IMG/VR virus record: IMGVR_UViG_3300030329_005959
Location: 40,266 to 104,265 of that record
Strand: one strand, 5' to 3'
Source: a virus
DNA length: 64,000 bases
The position numbers and the translations under genes were made by a program. Numbering within the stretch: the first letter of the stretch is position 1; every line of letters starts with the position of its first letter. Under the pieces are notes generated by a model. It was not told the origin of the DNA, made no database searches, and saw nothing but the letters and a program-made list of their open reading frames with translations. Shown one piece after another: positions 8,931 to 17,009 of the stretch.

Positions 8931-9973
8931 AAAAAATAATTATAACAGGGGTGACAGGTCAAGATGGTAGCCATATGGCAGACTATTTACTCCAGAATAC
9001 AGAGCACACCGTCATTGGTGGAGTAAGAAGGTTAAGTGTTGAAAACCACAAGAACATCAAGCATTTAGAAAAAAACCCTCGTTTTTATCTTATTGATTTA
9101 GATGTAACGGATGCTCATAACACTGATAATGTAATTTCTAGGGAAAAACCCGATTATTTTATTAATTTTGCTGCGAATTCTTTTGTGGGCAGCAGTTGGG
9201 ATATGCCTGTAAATCACATGCAGACTAATTGCATGGCGGTTCTCTACCAGTTAGAAGCGCTTCGAAAGCATACCCCTCACTGCCGTTATTACAACGCAGG
9301 TAGCTCTGAGGAGTTTGGGAACGTTGTGACGACTCCGCAAGCAGAAGATCATCCCTTGCGCCCCAGAAGCCCATATGGAGCCTCTAAATGCGCTGCCCGA
9401 CATTTGGTAAAAGTTTACCGAGACTCTTACAAACTTTACGCGGTTCAGGGTTGGTTATTTAATCACGAAGGTGTTCGCAGAGGGGAAGAATTTGTTACTA
9501 GGAAGATCACAAAAAATGTCGCCAAAATTTTAGCACAATATGAAACGGGCAAAGTTGTGGTCCCGATGCAATTAGGCAATTTAGACGCGAAGAGGGACTG
9601 GAGCGATGCGGAAGATTTTATTAGAGGCGTCTGGTTGATGTTAAATCAAGATAGAGAAAACCCGAAGGACTACGTTCTTTCCTCTAATGAAACACACACT
9701 ATAAGAGAATTTATTGAGGAAGCTTTTAATTTTGTAGGTTTCCACAGAAACGCTTGTGAATGGAAAGGGGAAGGTCTTGAAGAAAAATACATGCACGGTC
9801 GAGATTGTTTTGTGGAAATTAATTCAGATTTTTATAGGCCAGCAGAGGTTGACTTGCTTTTGGGCGACTCAACAAAAGCGCGTGATGAGCTTGGGTGGAA
9901 ACCAAAAACCACATTTATCCAGCTTATCAAAAAAATGGTTGACAAGGATGTGGCGTCAGTTATTACTGGGTAG
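8927..9973 (+). CDS. gmd: GDP-mannose 4,6-dehydratase-like NAD-dependent epimerase/dehydratase
   Basis: A 348-residue extended short-chain dehydrogenase. The GVTGQDGSHMADYLL loop binds NADP, GSSEEFG carries the catalytic Ser/Glu region, and SPYGASKCAARH holds the Tyr-x3-Lys pair. FNHEG-RRGEEFVTRKIT and the conserved LGNLDAKRDW segment are typical of Gmd, which makes GDP-4-keto-6-deoxymannose, the precursor of fucose, rhamnose and perosamine. It closes the sugar operon. No fucose synthase follows, so the 4-keto sugar may be aminated or used by host enzymes. Confidence 0.88.
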   Translation: MKKIIITGVTGQDGSHMADYLLQNTEHTVIGGVRRLSVENHKNIKHLEKNPRFYLIDLDVTDAHNTDNVISREKPDYFINFAANSFVGSSWDMPVNHMQTNCMAVLYQLEALRKHTPHCRYYNAGSSEEFGNVVTTPQAEDHPLRPRSPYGASKCAARHLVKVYRDSYKLYAVQGWLFNHEGVRRGEEFVTRKITKNVAKILAQYETGKVVVPMQLGNLDAKRDWSDAEDFIRGVWLMLNQDRENPKDYVLSSNETHTIREFIEEAFNFVGFHRNACEWKGEGLEEKYMHGRDCFVEINSDFYRPAEVDLLLGDSTKARDELGWKPKTTFIQLIKKMVDKDVASVITG

Positions 9974-10320
9974 TGCCGAAGTCTAAAGGCCCGAATAAAC
10001 GGGATATCATTTTTCGTCTTATAGAAGTTCCCGACAAAGGGAGGCGACCATTTTTCGCGAGGGAAATGAAGTTGCTTAACGATCTTTGTGATCGCTATTC
10101 TTTGGAGTTTATGAATATTGTAAACTTTGGGAAAAAGTTTGATTCTCTGGCTTATCTTGTTAGCCCGAAACTTAAGAACTCTCTTGATGAAAAGTTTAGA
10201 GCCTTCAATTTTAAGGTTGATTTATCCAAGTATGAAACCTATGATATAGGGGAAAAAATAGGTGACGATGCGGTCATTTCACAAACCCCCAAAACAGTAA
10301 AAGATTTTTTAGATGAGTAA
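9973..10320 (+). CDS. Hypothetical protein between sugar and replication blocks
   Basis: A 115-residue protein starting at GTG 9973, which shares its G with the preceding TAG stop. The protein is basic at the N-terminus and mixed in the middle, with no recognised motif. It overlaps the RecA-like gene by 8 bases, so it is probably co-expressed with the replication genes. I do not recognise a family. Confidence 0.6.
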   Translation: MPKSKGPNKRDIIFRLIEVPDKGRRPFFAREMKLLNDLCDRYSLEFMNIVNFGKKFDSLAYLVSPKLKNSLDEKFRAFNFKVDLSKYETYDIGEKIGDDAVISQTPKTVKDFLDE

Positions 10321-11425
10321 AGAGATTCAACCACAAGAACTTCTTGGCAATTATTTGAAAGCGCACAAGGAAGATCACTATAATTTCGAAGATAGCATAG
10401 ATTATAAAATCTCCAGCGGCTCTCTTCAATTTGACATGCATCTGGAGGGTGGCTTTGGGCCTGGGTTGCATCGTTTCACAGGAGTCAACGAAGGCGGCAA
10501 AACTTCAGAGTCTTTACAGGTTATGAAAAACTTTCTTAAGGGACTCCCCAAATCACGGGGGCTATATGTAAAAGCGGAAGGACGATTAGGGCCAGAGGTT
10601 CAAAAGCGCTCTGGTGTTAAGTTTGTTTTTTCTCCTGAAGAGTGGGTAGACGGAACTTGTTTTGTTTTTGAAAGCAATATTTATGAAACAGTAATGGGAC
10701 TAATACGACAACTCATTACTAATAACGAGGACAAGGTTAAATATTGTTTTATTTTAGATTCTGTGGACGGTTTAATCCGCAAAGATGACCTAGACAAAAA
10801 CTTCGAAGAGAGCACTAAAGTCGCTGGGGGTGCGGTTGTTGCCTCTAATTTCTGCAAAAAAACGAGCACCGCTCTGGGCAAGCGAGGGCACATGGCTATC
10901 TTCATTAGTCAAGTCCGTGCGGACATTAAACTCGACCCTTATTCCAAGGCTCCTGTTCGCCAAACCACAGCTACAGGGGGGAACGCTCTCTTGCATTTTG
11001 CGAACAACATTTTAGAGTTCGAACCTCGCTTTAAAGGAGATTTAATTTTGAAAAACCCTTCCGTCAAAACAATGGATGCGAAGAAGAATCCAATTATTGG
11101 ACACCATGCCAAGGTTACTATTAAAAAATCCGCTCACGAAAACACCAACACAACCCTTTCTTATCCTATTCGTTATGGGCGCATAGACGGCAACTCAATA
11201 TGGGTGGAGAAGGAAATCGTAGATCTCCTCTATGCGTGGGAATTTGTGGAAAAGAAAGGCGCGTGGATTAAGCCTAGCGATGACTTTAAAGAGTTAGTTG
11301 ACTCCAAAGGATTTGGTTTTCCTGATAAAATTCAGGGCGATAACAATCTCTTTAAAACTATAGAAGATAACAAAGAATTGTCTGCATTTCTAATAGACTA
11401 TTTCAAGGAACAGATAAATGCATGA
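10313..11425 (+). CDS. RecA/UvsX-like recombinase
   Basis: A 370-residue ATPase with Walker A GVNEGGKT (57-64), Walker B-like KYCFILDSVDG, and the RecA-type segment IFISQVRADI followed by a glycine-rich loop (TTATGGNALLHF) in the position of DNA-binding loop 2. This is the arrangement of phage RecA/UvsX strand-exchange proteins, which drive recombination-dependent replication. It opens the replication cluster and overlaps the next gene by 4 bases. Length and motifs suggest a functional protein. Confidence 0.82.
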   Translation: MSKEIQPQELLGNYLKAHKEDHYNFEDSIDYKISSGSLQFDMHLEGGFGPGLHRFTGVNEGGKTSESLQVMKNFLKGLPKSRGLYVKAEGRLGPEVQKRSGVKFVFSPEEWVDGTCFVFESNIYETVMGLIRQLITNNEDKVKYCFILDSVDGLIRKDDLDKNFEESTKVAGGAVVASNFCKKTSTALGKRGHMAIFISQVRADIKLDPYSKAPVRQTTATGGNALLHFANNILEFEPRFKGDLILKNPSVKTMDAKKNPIIGHHAKVTIKKSAHENTNTTLSYPIRYGRIDGNSIWVEKEIVDLLYAWEFVEKKGAWIKPSDDFKELVDSKGFGFPDKIQGDNNLFKTIEDNKELSAFLIDYFKEQINA

Positions 11426-11829
11426 AGTTTATTGACTCATATGGCAAACAGAGAAATCTAAAGAACGCAAAGAAGTATTTAATAGATTGGGACAAGCCTA
11501 GCCGCAGCAAGTTCCAAACCCAAGTTAAAAGGTTTCTAAGAAGGTATTGGAAGAATGATATTGTGTTCGAAGAGTTTAGGGTCGTAGGCACTCGCCTTAC
11601 CTTAGACTTTTATAATGCCAATAAAAAGATAGCAGTTGAAGTTCAAGGGGCACAGCACACAAAATTTGTTAAGTTTTTCCATAAAAATCGTTTCAAGTAT
11701 AGAGAGCAACTCAAAAGGGATGAAAAAAAGCTCGACTTTTGTAAAGCTAATGATATAAAGTTGGCAGAAGTTTATCCACAGGACAAAATAGTAGCCTCAT
11801 TATTTAAAAAACAGGATATTTATTTATGA
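11422..11829 (+). CDS. PD-(D/E)XK-like nuclease (Vsr/DUF559-type fold)
   Basis: A 135-residue basic protein. LTLDFYNANKKIAVEVQG looks like the PD-(D/E)XK core, with D in LDF and E-x-Q in place of the usual E-x-K. A histidine follows in GAQH, and a basic helix (REQLKRDEKKLDFC) closes the fold, as in very-short-patch and DUF559 nucleases. Position between recombinase and helicase suggests a role in recombination or repair. The E-x-Q variant occurs in some active members of the superfamily. Confidence 0.6.
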   Translation: MKFIDSYGKQRNLKNAKKYLIDWDKPSRSKFQTQVKRFLRRYWKNDIVFEEFRVVGTRLTLDFYNANKKIAVEVQGAQHTKFVKFFHKNRFKYREQLKRDEKKLDFCKANDIKLAEVYPQDKIVASLFKKQDIYL

Positions 11830-12059
11830 ATTTAGAAGAAAATGACGAATTCTCTATCCCGTCTGAGATGGTAGAAAAAATTTACGAGCTGTCAGGGGGC
11901 GTGGATAAATATAAAGGTGTGATATTGGCGGTTTCTTCTGAAAATGGCAAACCTTTAATATATTGTAAATTTGATTGTGGGATGACTGAGTTTGCTTTGA
12001 CTAAAGCTCTTGAAAACCACTTTACATCCCCTCTTGAAAGAAGGGAAGAAGACCGATGA
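11826..12059 (+). CDS. Small acidic hypothetical protein
   Basis: A 77-residue acidic protein overlapping both neighbours by 4 bases (ATGA), so it is part of the replication operon. The sequence has a short helix (PSEMVEKIYELSGG) then alternating strands. No family recognised; a small helicase- or primase-associated factor is possible from position only. Confidence 0.6.
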   Translation: MNLEENDEFSIPSEMVEKIYELSGGVDKYKGVILAVSSENGKPLIYCKFDCGMTEFALTKALENHFTSPLERREEDR

Positions 12060-13573
12060 TTTATAACTTTGAACTAGAAAAGCAGCTATTGGCGGGTTTG
12101 ATTAAAGAGCCTGACACTTTAGCAGAAATATCCAATTTTATTGGCACTTCTGATTTTTACTCCAAGCAAAGCTCTTTGCACTCAGCCATTTTCAGGATTG
12201 TTAAACAAGCTATAGATGCAGGAGACGAGGTAGACGAAGTTATTATAGCTCAAAGGGTTAACGACGTAGGGTTGTCATTCGAAGATAATTTAAACCCCTC
12301 GGATTATATTAAATCCTTAGCTCTCAGAAAAGTCCCCAAAGGCAACACCCTCAAAACAGCTAAGGAATTAAAAAAATATTCAATTAGGCGTGAAATCTTG
12401 GATTCTTCTCAAGATATCGCCAAAAAGATGAAAAACATGGCTCCTGAGGCGTCCTATAGAGCCATTATAGAAGCCGCTGATTCCGCATACAATTCCCGCA
12501 TTAACCTCTACGAGATGGGCAATGACACGCCTGAAAATATTTATGAGGAAATGGAGGCTCTTATAGAAGAGCGCGGCAACAATCCCGTTACAGAGTTCGG
12601 GATGATGGGTCCGCACCCTAAAGTCAACGAAATTTACGGCTCATTGCTCCGCGCAGGAAATATTACCGTTATAGTAGCCAGATCGGGAGTTGGTAAAACA
12701 AATTTCTGCATGGATTACAGCACGAAGGTGAGTCTTAAGTATGATGTCCCAGTTTTGCATTTTGATAACGGCGAGATGAGCAAAGAAGAGCTTATTATGC
12801 GCCAGTGCGCTGCCCTTTCAGGGGTTTCCATGCATCTACTGGAGAGTGGTAAATGGAGGCAAGCTGGCGAGAAAGTGGTAGATAAAGTCCGCTCGGTTTG
12901 GCCAGTGGTTAAAAACTTAAAATTTTATTATTATAATGTGGGAGGAATGGACGTAGACTCTATGGTCAACACTCTTAAAAGATTTTATTATTCCAAGGTA
13001 GGTCGAGGCAAATCAATGGTATTTTCCTTTGATTACATTAAAACCACCTCAGAAAATATCGCCAACAAGTCAGAGTGGCAGGTAGTGGGGGAGATGGTGG
13101 ACAAGTTTAAGAAGTGTGTGCAGAAGGAAATTCTTCATGACGGTAATCCCGTTATTCCTATGATCACTTCTGTCCAGTCCAACAGATACGGCATCACCAA
13201 TAACAGAAACTCTCAAAACATTGTAGATGACGAGTCTATTGTTTCTCTTTCAGATCGCATTACCCAATTCTGTTCCCACATGTTTATTTTGCGGAACAAG
13301 ACCACTGATGAGATAGAGACTGAAGGGGGTAGATTTGGCACTCATAAGCTGATTAACGTCAAATCTCGACATTTAGGAAGTGATATTGCTGGTGCTATTG
13401 AACCAGTTAGGATTGGAGACGCGCTGCGTAAAAATTCTATAAACTTAGAATTTAATAACTTTAATATCGCGGAAAGGGGAGACTTGAGAGATATCGCTAG
13501 AATGCTAGATGGCGAAGAAGATTTAGATGGTGATGGAGTCCAACAAACAATCCCAGATTTCGATGAGTTCTGA
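12056..13573 (+). CDS. dnaB: DnaB-type replicative helicase
   Basis: A 505-residue hexameric helicase. The N-terminal domain begins FELEKQLLAGLIKEPDTLAEI, as in DnaB. The RecA-like domain has Walker A in RSGVGKTN (209-216), the HFDNGEMSKEEL segment after it (DnaB usually has S-x-E-M), Walker B in VFSFDYIKT and a glutamine-rich SVQSN. It unwinds DNA ahead of the polymerase and recruits primase. The C-terminal acidic tail (DGEEDLDGDG) may contact partners. The primase gene overlaps its end. Confidence 0.88.
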   Translation: MIYNFELEKQLLAGLIKEPDTLAEISNFIGTSDFYSKQSSLHSAIFRIVKQAIDAGDEVDEVIIAQRVNDVGLSFEDNLNPSDYIKSLALRKVPKGNTLKTAKELKKYSIRREILDSSQDIAKKMKNMAPEASYRAIIEAADSAYNSRINLYEMGNDTPENIYEEMEALIEERGNNPVTEFGMMGPHPKVNEIYGSLLRAGNITVIVARSGVGKTNFCMDYSTKVSLKYDVPVLHFDNGEMSKEELIMRQCAALSGVSMHLLESGKWRQAGEKVVDKVRSVWPVVKNLKFYYYNVGGMDVDSMVNTLKRFYYSKVGRGKSMVFSFDYIKTTSENIANKSEWQVVGEMVDKFKKCVQKEILHDGNPVIPMITSVQSNRYGITNNRNSQNIVDDESIVSLSDRITQFCSHMFILRNKTTDEIETEGGRFGTHKLINVKSRHLGSDIAGAIEPVRIGDALRKNSINLEFNNFNIAERGDLRDIARMLDGEEDLDGDGVQQTIPDFDEF

Positions 13574-14597
13574 AGACTTCCAAGGTGTTTTGGAGTCGAT
13601 AGGATACAATCTAATTGACTGCGGGGACCATTGGAGAACACAAGCTCTATATCGAGATGGCGACAACAAAACTGCTGTAAAAATTTATAAGAATACAGGA
13701 GTATGGATGGACTTTGTAGAGAACAAAGGGTCGATGCCTTTTGAAGCATTGATCCGCTTAACAGTCAAAGACGACAAACAAGTAAAAGAGATCATTGGTG
13801 ACACCAAACTAGAAACCTCTACGCTTTACTCCCCTAAAGAAACAATAGAAATGGAAAAAATTTACCCCCCATCTTCCTTAGACCGACTTTTCCCAAATTA
13901 TCATTTTTATGAGAAAAGGGGTATTTCTAAGCAGACACAGCAAGCCTTCCAAGCTGGCTTGGCTGGGGTGGGTAAAATGTATAGAAGGATGGTTTTTCCT
14001 GTTTTCAACGAACACGATCAGATAATTGGCTTTTCTGGCAGGAAAGTGGACTCAAATAACGATTACCCCAAGTGGAAACACATCGGGAGGCGCAACAACT
14101 GGGTTTATCCCGCTTACAATAAAAAGACAGGTGTAGACGAAGAAATAACAGCCCAAGAGCAAGTGGTTCTAGTAGAAAGCATAGGAGATGCAATGGCATT
14201 ATATGAACAAGGTATTAAAAACGTTTTGGTTATTTTTGGTCTCTCTGTTAACAATAATATCGTTAACTATCTTAGTGGTAAGCCTATTAATCATATTTTT
14301 ATTTCGACTAACAATGACGCGGCTAGTCAAGAAAATAGGGGCTTTATTGCGGCCATCAAAAGCTTCATAAAGCTTTCTAAGTATTTCGACCTAGACAGGT
14401 TGACTGTAAAATTCCCCCCGAAACCCTATAATGATTTTGGTGACGCTCATTTGTCGGAATACGACCTTACTGCTTGGCTTGGCAAAGACATAGATAAAGC
14501 TGCACAACTAGATTACATCTTAGAGTTTGTTAGAAACAACCCATCTTGCTTCACTAAGAAAGAAATAAAAACATCCTTAATACTTAGTGATGCCTGA
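13563..14597 (+). CDS. DnaG-like primase with Toprim domain, zinc cysteines absent
   Basis: A 344-residue protein from ATG 13563. The N-terminal ~75 residues follow the CHC2 zinc-domain layout (the WRTQALYRDGDNKTAVKIY region, then FEALIRLT), but the zinc cysteines and histidine are missing. The middle has the catalytic-core GRKVDSN, YPKW and N-W-V-Y segments. The Toprim domain has VVLVESIGDAMALYEQG, with the metal-binding glutamate, and ISTNNDAAS in place of D-x-D-x-A-G. It should make primers for the phage polymerase. The weakened acidic motif leaves its activity uncertain. Confidence 0.75.
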   Translation: MSSEDFQGVLESIGYNLIDCGDHWRTQALYRDGDNKTAVKIYKNTGVWMDFVENKGSMPFEALIRLTVKDDKQVKEIIGDTKLETSTLYSPKETIEMEKIYPPSSLDRLFPNYHFYEKRGISKQTQQAFQAGLAGVGKMYRRMVFPVFNEHDQIIGFSGRKVDSNNDYPKWKHIGRRNNWVYPAYNKKTGVDEEITAQEQVVLVESIGDAMALYEQGIKNVLVIFGLSVNNNIVNYLSGKPINHIFISTNNDAASQENRGFIAAIKSFIKLSKYFDLDRLTVKFPPKPYNDFGDAHLSEYDLTAWLGKDIDKAAQLDYILEFVRNNPSCFTKKEIKTSLILSDA

Positions 14598-15615
14598 ACT
14601 CCAAACGCCGTTATCTGCTAGTAGAATAAAAACGGCGCAGTCGTGTTCGTGGCTCTATTGGTGCAAGTATAAGTTAAAGCTGCCCGATAAAAGCAATGAT
14701 GGAGCCCGAAGAGGCTCCATTTGCCATTTAGTTTTTGAAGTGCTTGGGGCAAAGGGAAGGAAGAAATATTATAATAAAATAATAAAAAGTCAAGATGTTT
14801 TTGCTGTCCCTTCGATAGAGCGATTAATTCTTAAACATGCTACTAGAGAGGGTATAGATGACCCTGAGAATGTAGAGCTAATGAAAGACATGATCTTCAA
14901 TGGTCTTTCGTATGATTTTTTTGGCTGTGATCTAGGAAAGCCCACAGAGGAATACTCAGAGAAGGATTTTGATATCATAAAAAATGATGGCAATATAAAA
15001 TACAAAATAAGAGGCTTTATAGATAAGTTATTTTTGTATAAAAAAAAGAAATTTGCTATCATACGAGACTTCAAGACGAGCAAAGAAGTTTTTAAAGGTA
15101 AAGACCAAACCGACAACCTGCAAGACCTTATGTATAGCCTTGCGGTTAAAAACCTGTTCCCCGAGTATTCTGAGAGAGTTAGCGAATTTCTCTTCCTTAA
15201 GTTCGACCTAGACCCCGATGCAGCAAAATCAGGTGTTGTCCGCATGAAGGCCCTTGACGAGAACGAGCTAGAGGGTTTTGAAATGCAGTTATCTGAAATA
15301 CAAAAATATTTAGACAACTTTTCTGAAAAAGATGCCAAGAAAAACTATGCCGCTCATCAAGGTTTTCCCAAAGACAACTCCTTTAGCGGAAAACTTCTAT
15401 GTGGATTTGCGACAAAGAAAGGAGAACTAAAGTTGGATGGCAGTCCCAAATGGCATTGCCCCATGAAGTTTGATTTCTTTTATTATCAAGTCACAAATTC
15501 AGAAGGAAAATTTGTGGCCTCATATTTTGAAGATGAGTTTTCCGAGGACTTGGTGCCTGAGGATTGCAGCTACGAAATGATGTATTATCAGGGTTGTCCC
15601 GCACATTCTTCTTGA
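14590..15615 (+). CDS. PD-(D/E)XK exonuclease, RecB/Cas4/AddB-like
   Basis: A 341-residue protein from ATG 14590, nested in the primase stop. The RecB-type nuclease motifs are GFIDKLF (D), IIRDFKTSK (the D-x-K pair) and the QDLMYSLA (Q-x3-Y) helix. Cysteines near the N-terminus (SCSWLYWC) and near the end (LLCGF, WHCP, GCP) are placed as in Cas4 and AddB, where one N-terminal and three C-terminal cysteines hold a 4Fe-4S cluster. It probably processes DNA ends for recombination-dependent replication. Confidence 0.75.
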   Translation: MPELQTPLSASRIKTAQSCSWLYWCKYKLKLPDKSNDGARRGSICHLVFEVLGAKGRKKYYNKIIKSQDVFAVPSIERLILKHATREGIDDPENVELMKDMIFNGLSYDFFGCDLGKPTEEYSEKDFDIIKNDGNIKYKIRGFIDKLFLYKKKKFAIIRDFKTSKEVFKGKDQTDNLQDLMYSLAVKNLFPEYSERVSEFLFLKFDLDPDAAKSGVVRMKALDENELEGFEMQLSEIQKYLDNFSEKDAKKNYAAHQGFPKDNSFSGKLLCGFATKKGELKLDGSPKWHCPMKFDFFYYQVTNSEGKFVASYFEDEFSEDLVPEDCSYEMMYYQGCPAHSS

Positions 15616-15646
15616 CCTTTCAAGGAAAAGGTCCAATATACAGGAG
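15612..15646 (+). promoter_or_regulatory. Candidate promoter with overlapping 7-bp inverted repeat
   Basis: A TTGACC box (15612-15617), 16-base spacer and CAATAT (15634-15639) end 7 bases before ATG 15647, the same layout as other promoters here. The inverted repeat GACCTTT / AAAGGTC (15614-15633) covers the -35 box and could be an operator or a weak terminator of the upstream gene. An AGGAG lies directly against the ATG. Confidence 0.4.
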
Positions 15647-16384
15647 ATGACTCCAGTATTCAAGTCAACCTACTCTATAGGGAAGAGCATTCTAACTCTC
15701 GATAAGGAAGAGACAGAGGGCGGTCCAGATAGTATAATTGAAATATGCAAAGAAAACTCCATCAAGTCTCTTGTTCTTGTGGAAGATTCAATGACAGGAT
15801 TTGTTACTGCCCACAATCGCTGCAAAGAGGCTGGTATTGATCTAGTCTTCGGCTTGAGAATTACCTGCTGCAATGATACTTATGAAGACGATGATTCTGA
15901 TCACAAGATTATAATTTTTGCTAAGAACGATGAGGGTTGCCGTTTACTCTACCGAATTTATTCATACGCTTACACAGGACAAAACGGTAAAGTAGATTTT
16001 GGGTTTCTGTTCGGTATTTGGGACGACAATATTGAATTAGTTATTCCTTTTTATGATTCTTTTATATATAATAATAACTTTCACTTTAAAAAGTGTGTCC
16101 CCGATTTTTCCACAATACTCCCGACTTTTTGGCTGGAAGCGAACGACTTACCCTTCGATGGCTTGTTAGCTGAGAAGGTATTAAAGTTTGCCCAAGGAAT
16201 GATGAGGCCAGTTAAGCGGGTAAAAACTATTCTATATAAAAACAGAGACGATGCTGAAGCTCTTCAAACTTACAAGATTCTCTGTAACCGAAATTTTGGC
16301 CGAGCCGCCTCTTTAAGTAGTCCTAACCTTAATCACTTCGGCAGTAAGGAGTTCTGCCTTGAATCTTATTTGCAATATGAATGA
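15647..16384 (+). CDS. Degenerate PHP domain of DNA polymerase III alpha, separate gene
   Basis: A 245-residue protein that follows the N-terminal PHP domain of DnaE: STYSIGKSILTL, then a helix, SLVLVEDSMTGFV, a KEAGIDLVFGLRI segment (canonical 'GIKPIIG') and the HKIIIFAKN-GC-LLYRIYSYAY part. In active PHP domains the first part carries H-x-H and the second L-T-D-H; here these are replaced (KSTYS, VEDSM), so metal-dependent activity is probably lost. It likely serves as a structural subunit pairing with the polymerase product of 17006-19561. The exonuclease gene is wedged between the two. Confidence 0.68.
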   Translation: MTPVFKSTYSIGKSILTLDKEETEGGPDSIIEICKENSIKSLVLVEDSMTGFVTAHNRCKEAGIDLVFGLRITCCNDTYEDDDSDHKIIIFAKNDEGCRLLYRIYSYAYTGQNGKVDFGFLFGIWDDNIELVIPFYDSFIYNNNFHFKKCVPDFSTILPTFWLEANDLPFDGLLAEKVLKFAQGMMRPVKRVKTILYKNRDDAEALQTYKILCNRNFGRAASLSSPNLNHFGSKEFCLESYLQYE

Positions 16385-17009
16385 GTCATTACTTAGATTT
16401 AACAAAAAGCAAAGATATCTTGTTTTTGACACTGAGACGGAGGGGCTGAATTTAGTTACCTCTAGGCCGTGGCAAATCGCTTGGTTGGTAGTGGAGGGAG
16501 ATACAATTCTTTCCCGTCATGACAAGTTTATAGATTGGCCTGACTTAAACGTTTCTGAAGGTGCAGCCAAAGTCACAGGCTTTTCTCGCAAAGAGTATGA
16601 AAAGAAAGCTGAAGCTCCCGACCAAGTGTGGTGCCAATTTTCTGCCCAACTTTATAATGAAGACAACTTAGTTATCGGGCAAAACCTTTTAGGTTTTGAT
16701 GTTTACATAATTAATGTGTGGCGCAAATTGATGGGTATGCAAAGTGATTACTCTTTTGTAAACCGAATCATAGATACTAAATCCTTGGCGACAGCTATTG
16801 CTAAACAAATCCCCGTAGAGAAGCAGAACTTTCTACCTTGGCAGTATAGGTTGCTGAACTACAGAGAAAGAGGCTTAAAAACCTCTCAAGCCACCCTTCT
16901 AAAAAAATACAGCATCCCCCACGATCCGAAGAGGCTCCACGATGCCCTTTATGATATTGAAATGAATTTTAAAGTTTTTCGTAAGCAACTTTTTGAGCTG
17001 GAGATATGA
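16377..17009 (+). CDS. DnaQ-like DEDDh 3'-5' exonuclease (proofreading)
   Basis: A 210-residue protein starting at ATG 16377, overlapping the PHP gene by 8 bases. Exo motifs: VFDTETEGL (D18, E20), GQNLLGFDVYI (Exo II Asp) and HDALYDIEMNF (Exo III His and Asp five residues later), so it belongs to the DEDDh class with all four acidic residues and the histidine. It is the expected proofreading partner of the C-family polymerase; phage C-family enzymes often use such epsilon-like proteins. The gene ends inside the polymerase start (ATGA). Confidence 0.85.
   Translation: MNESLLRFNKKQRYLVFDTETEGLNLVTSRPWQIAWLVVEGDTILSRHDKFIDWPDLNVSEGAAKVTGFSRKEYEKKAEAPDQVWCQFSAQLYNEDNLVIGQNLLGFDVYIINVWRKLMGMQSDYSFVNRIIDTKSLATAIAKQIPVEKQNFLPWQYRLLNYRERGLKTSQATLLKKYSIPHDPKRLHDALYDIEMNFKVFRKQLFELEI

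Noticed and set aside
24-9973. Host chromosomal O-antigen cluster joined to a phage by misassembly
   Set aside because: Gene packing, overlaps and lack of Shine-Dalgarno motifs are the same as in the replication genes that follow without a break; only coverage data could settle it fully.
14790-15338. Long - strand frame of 182 residues
   Set aside because: It lies wholly inside the RecB-like gene with serine-rich, motif-free translation typical of an antisense shadow.
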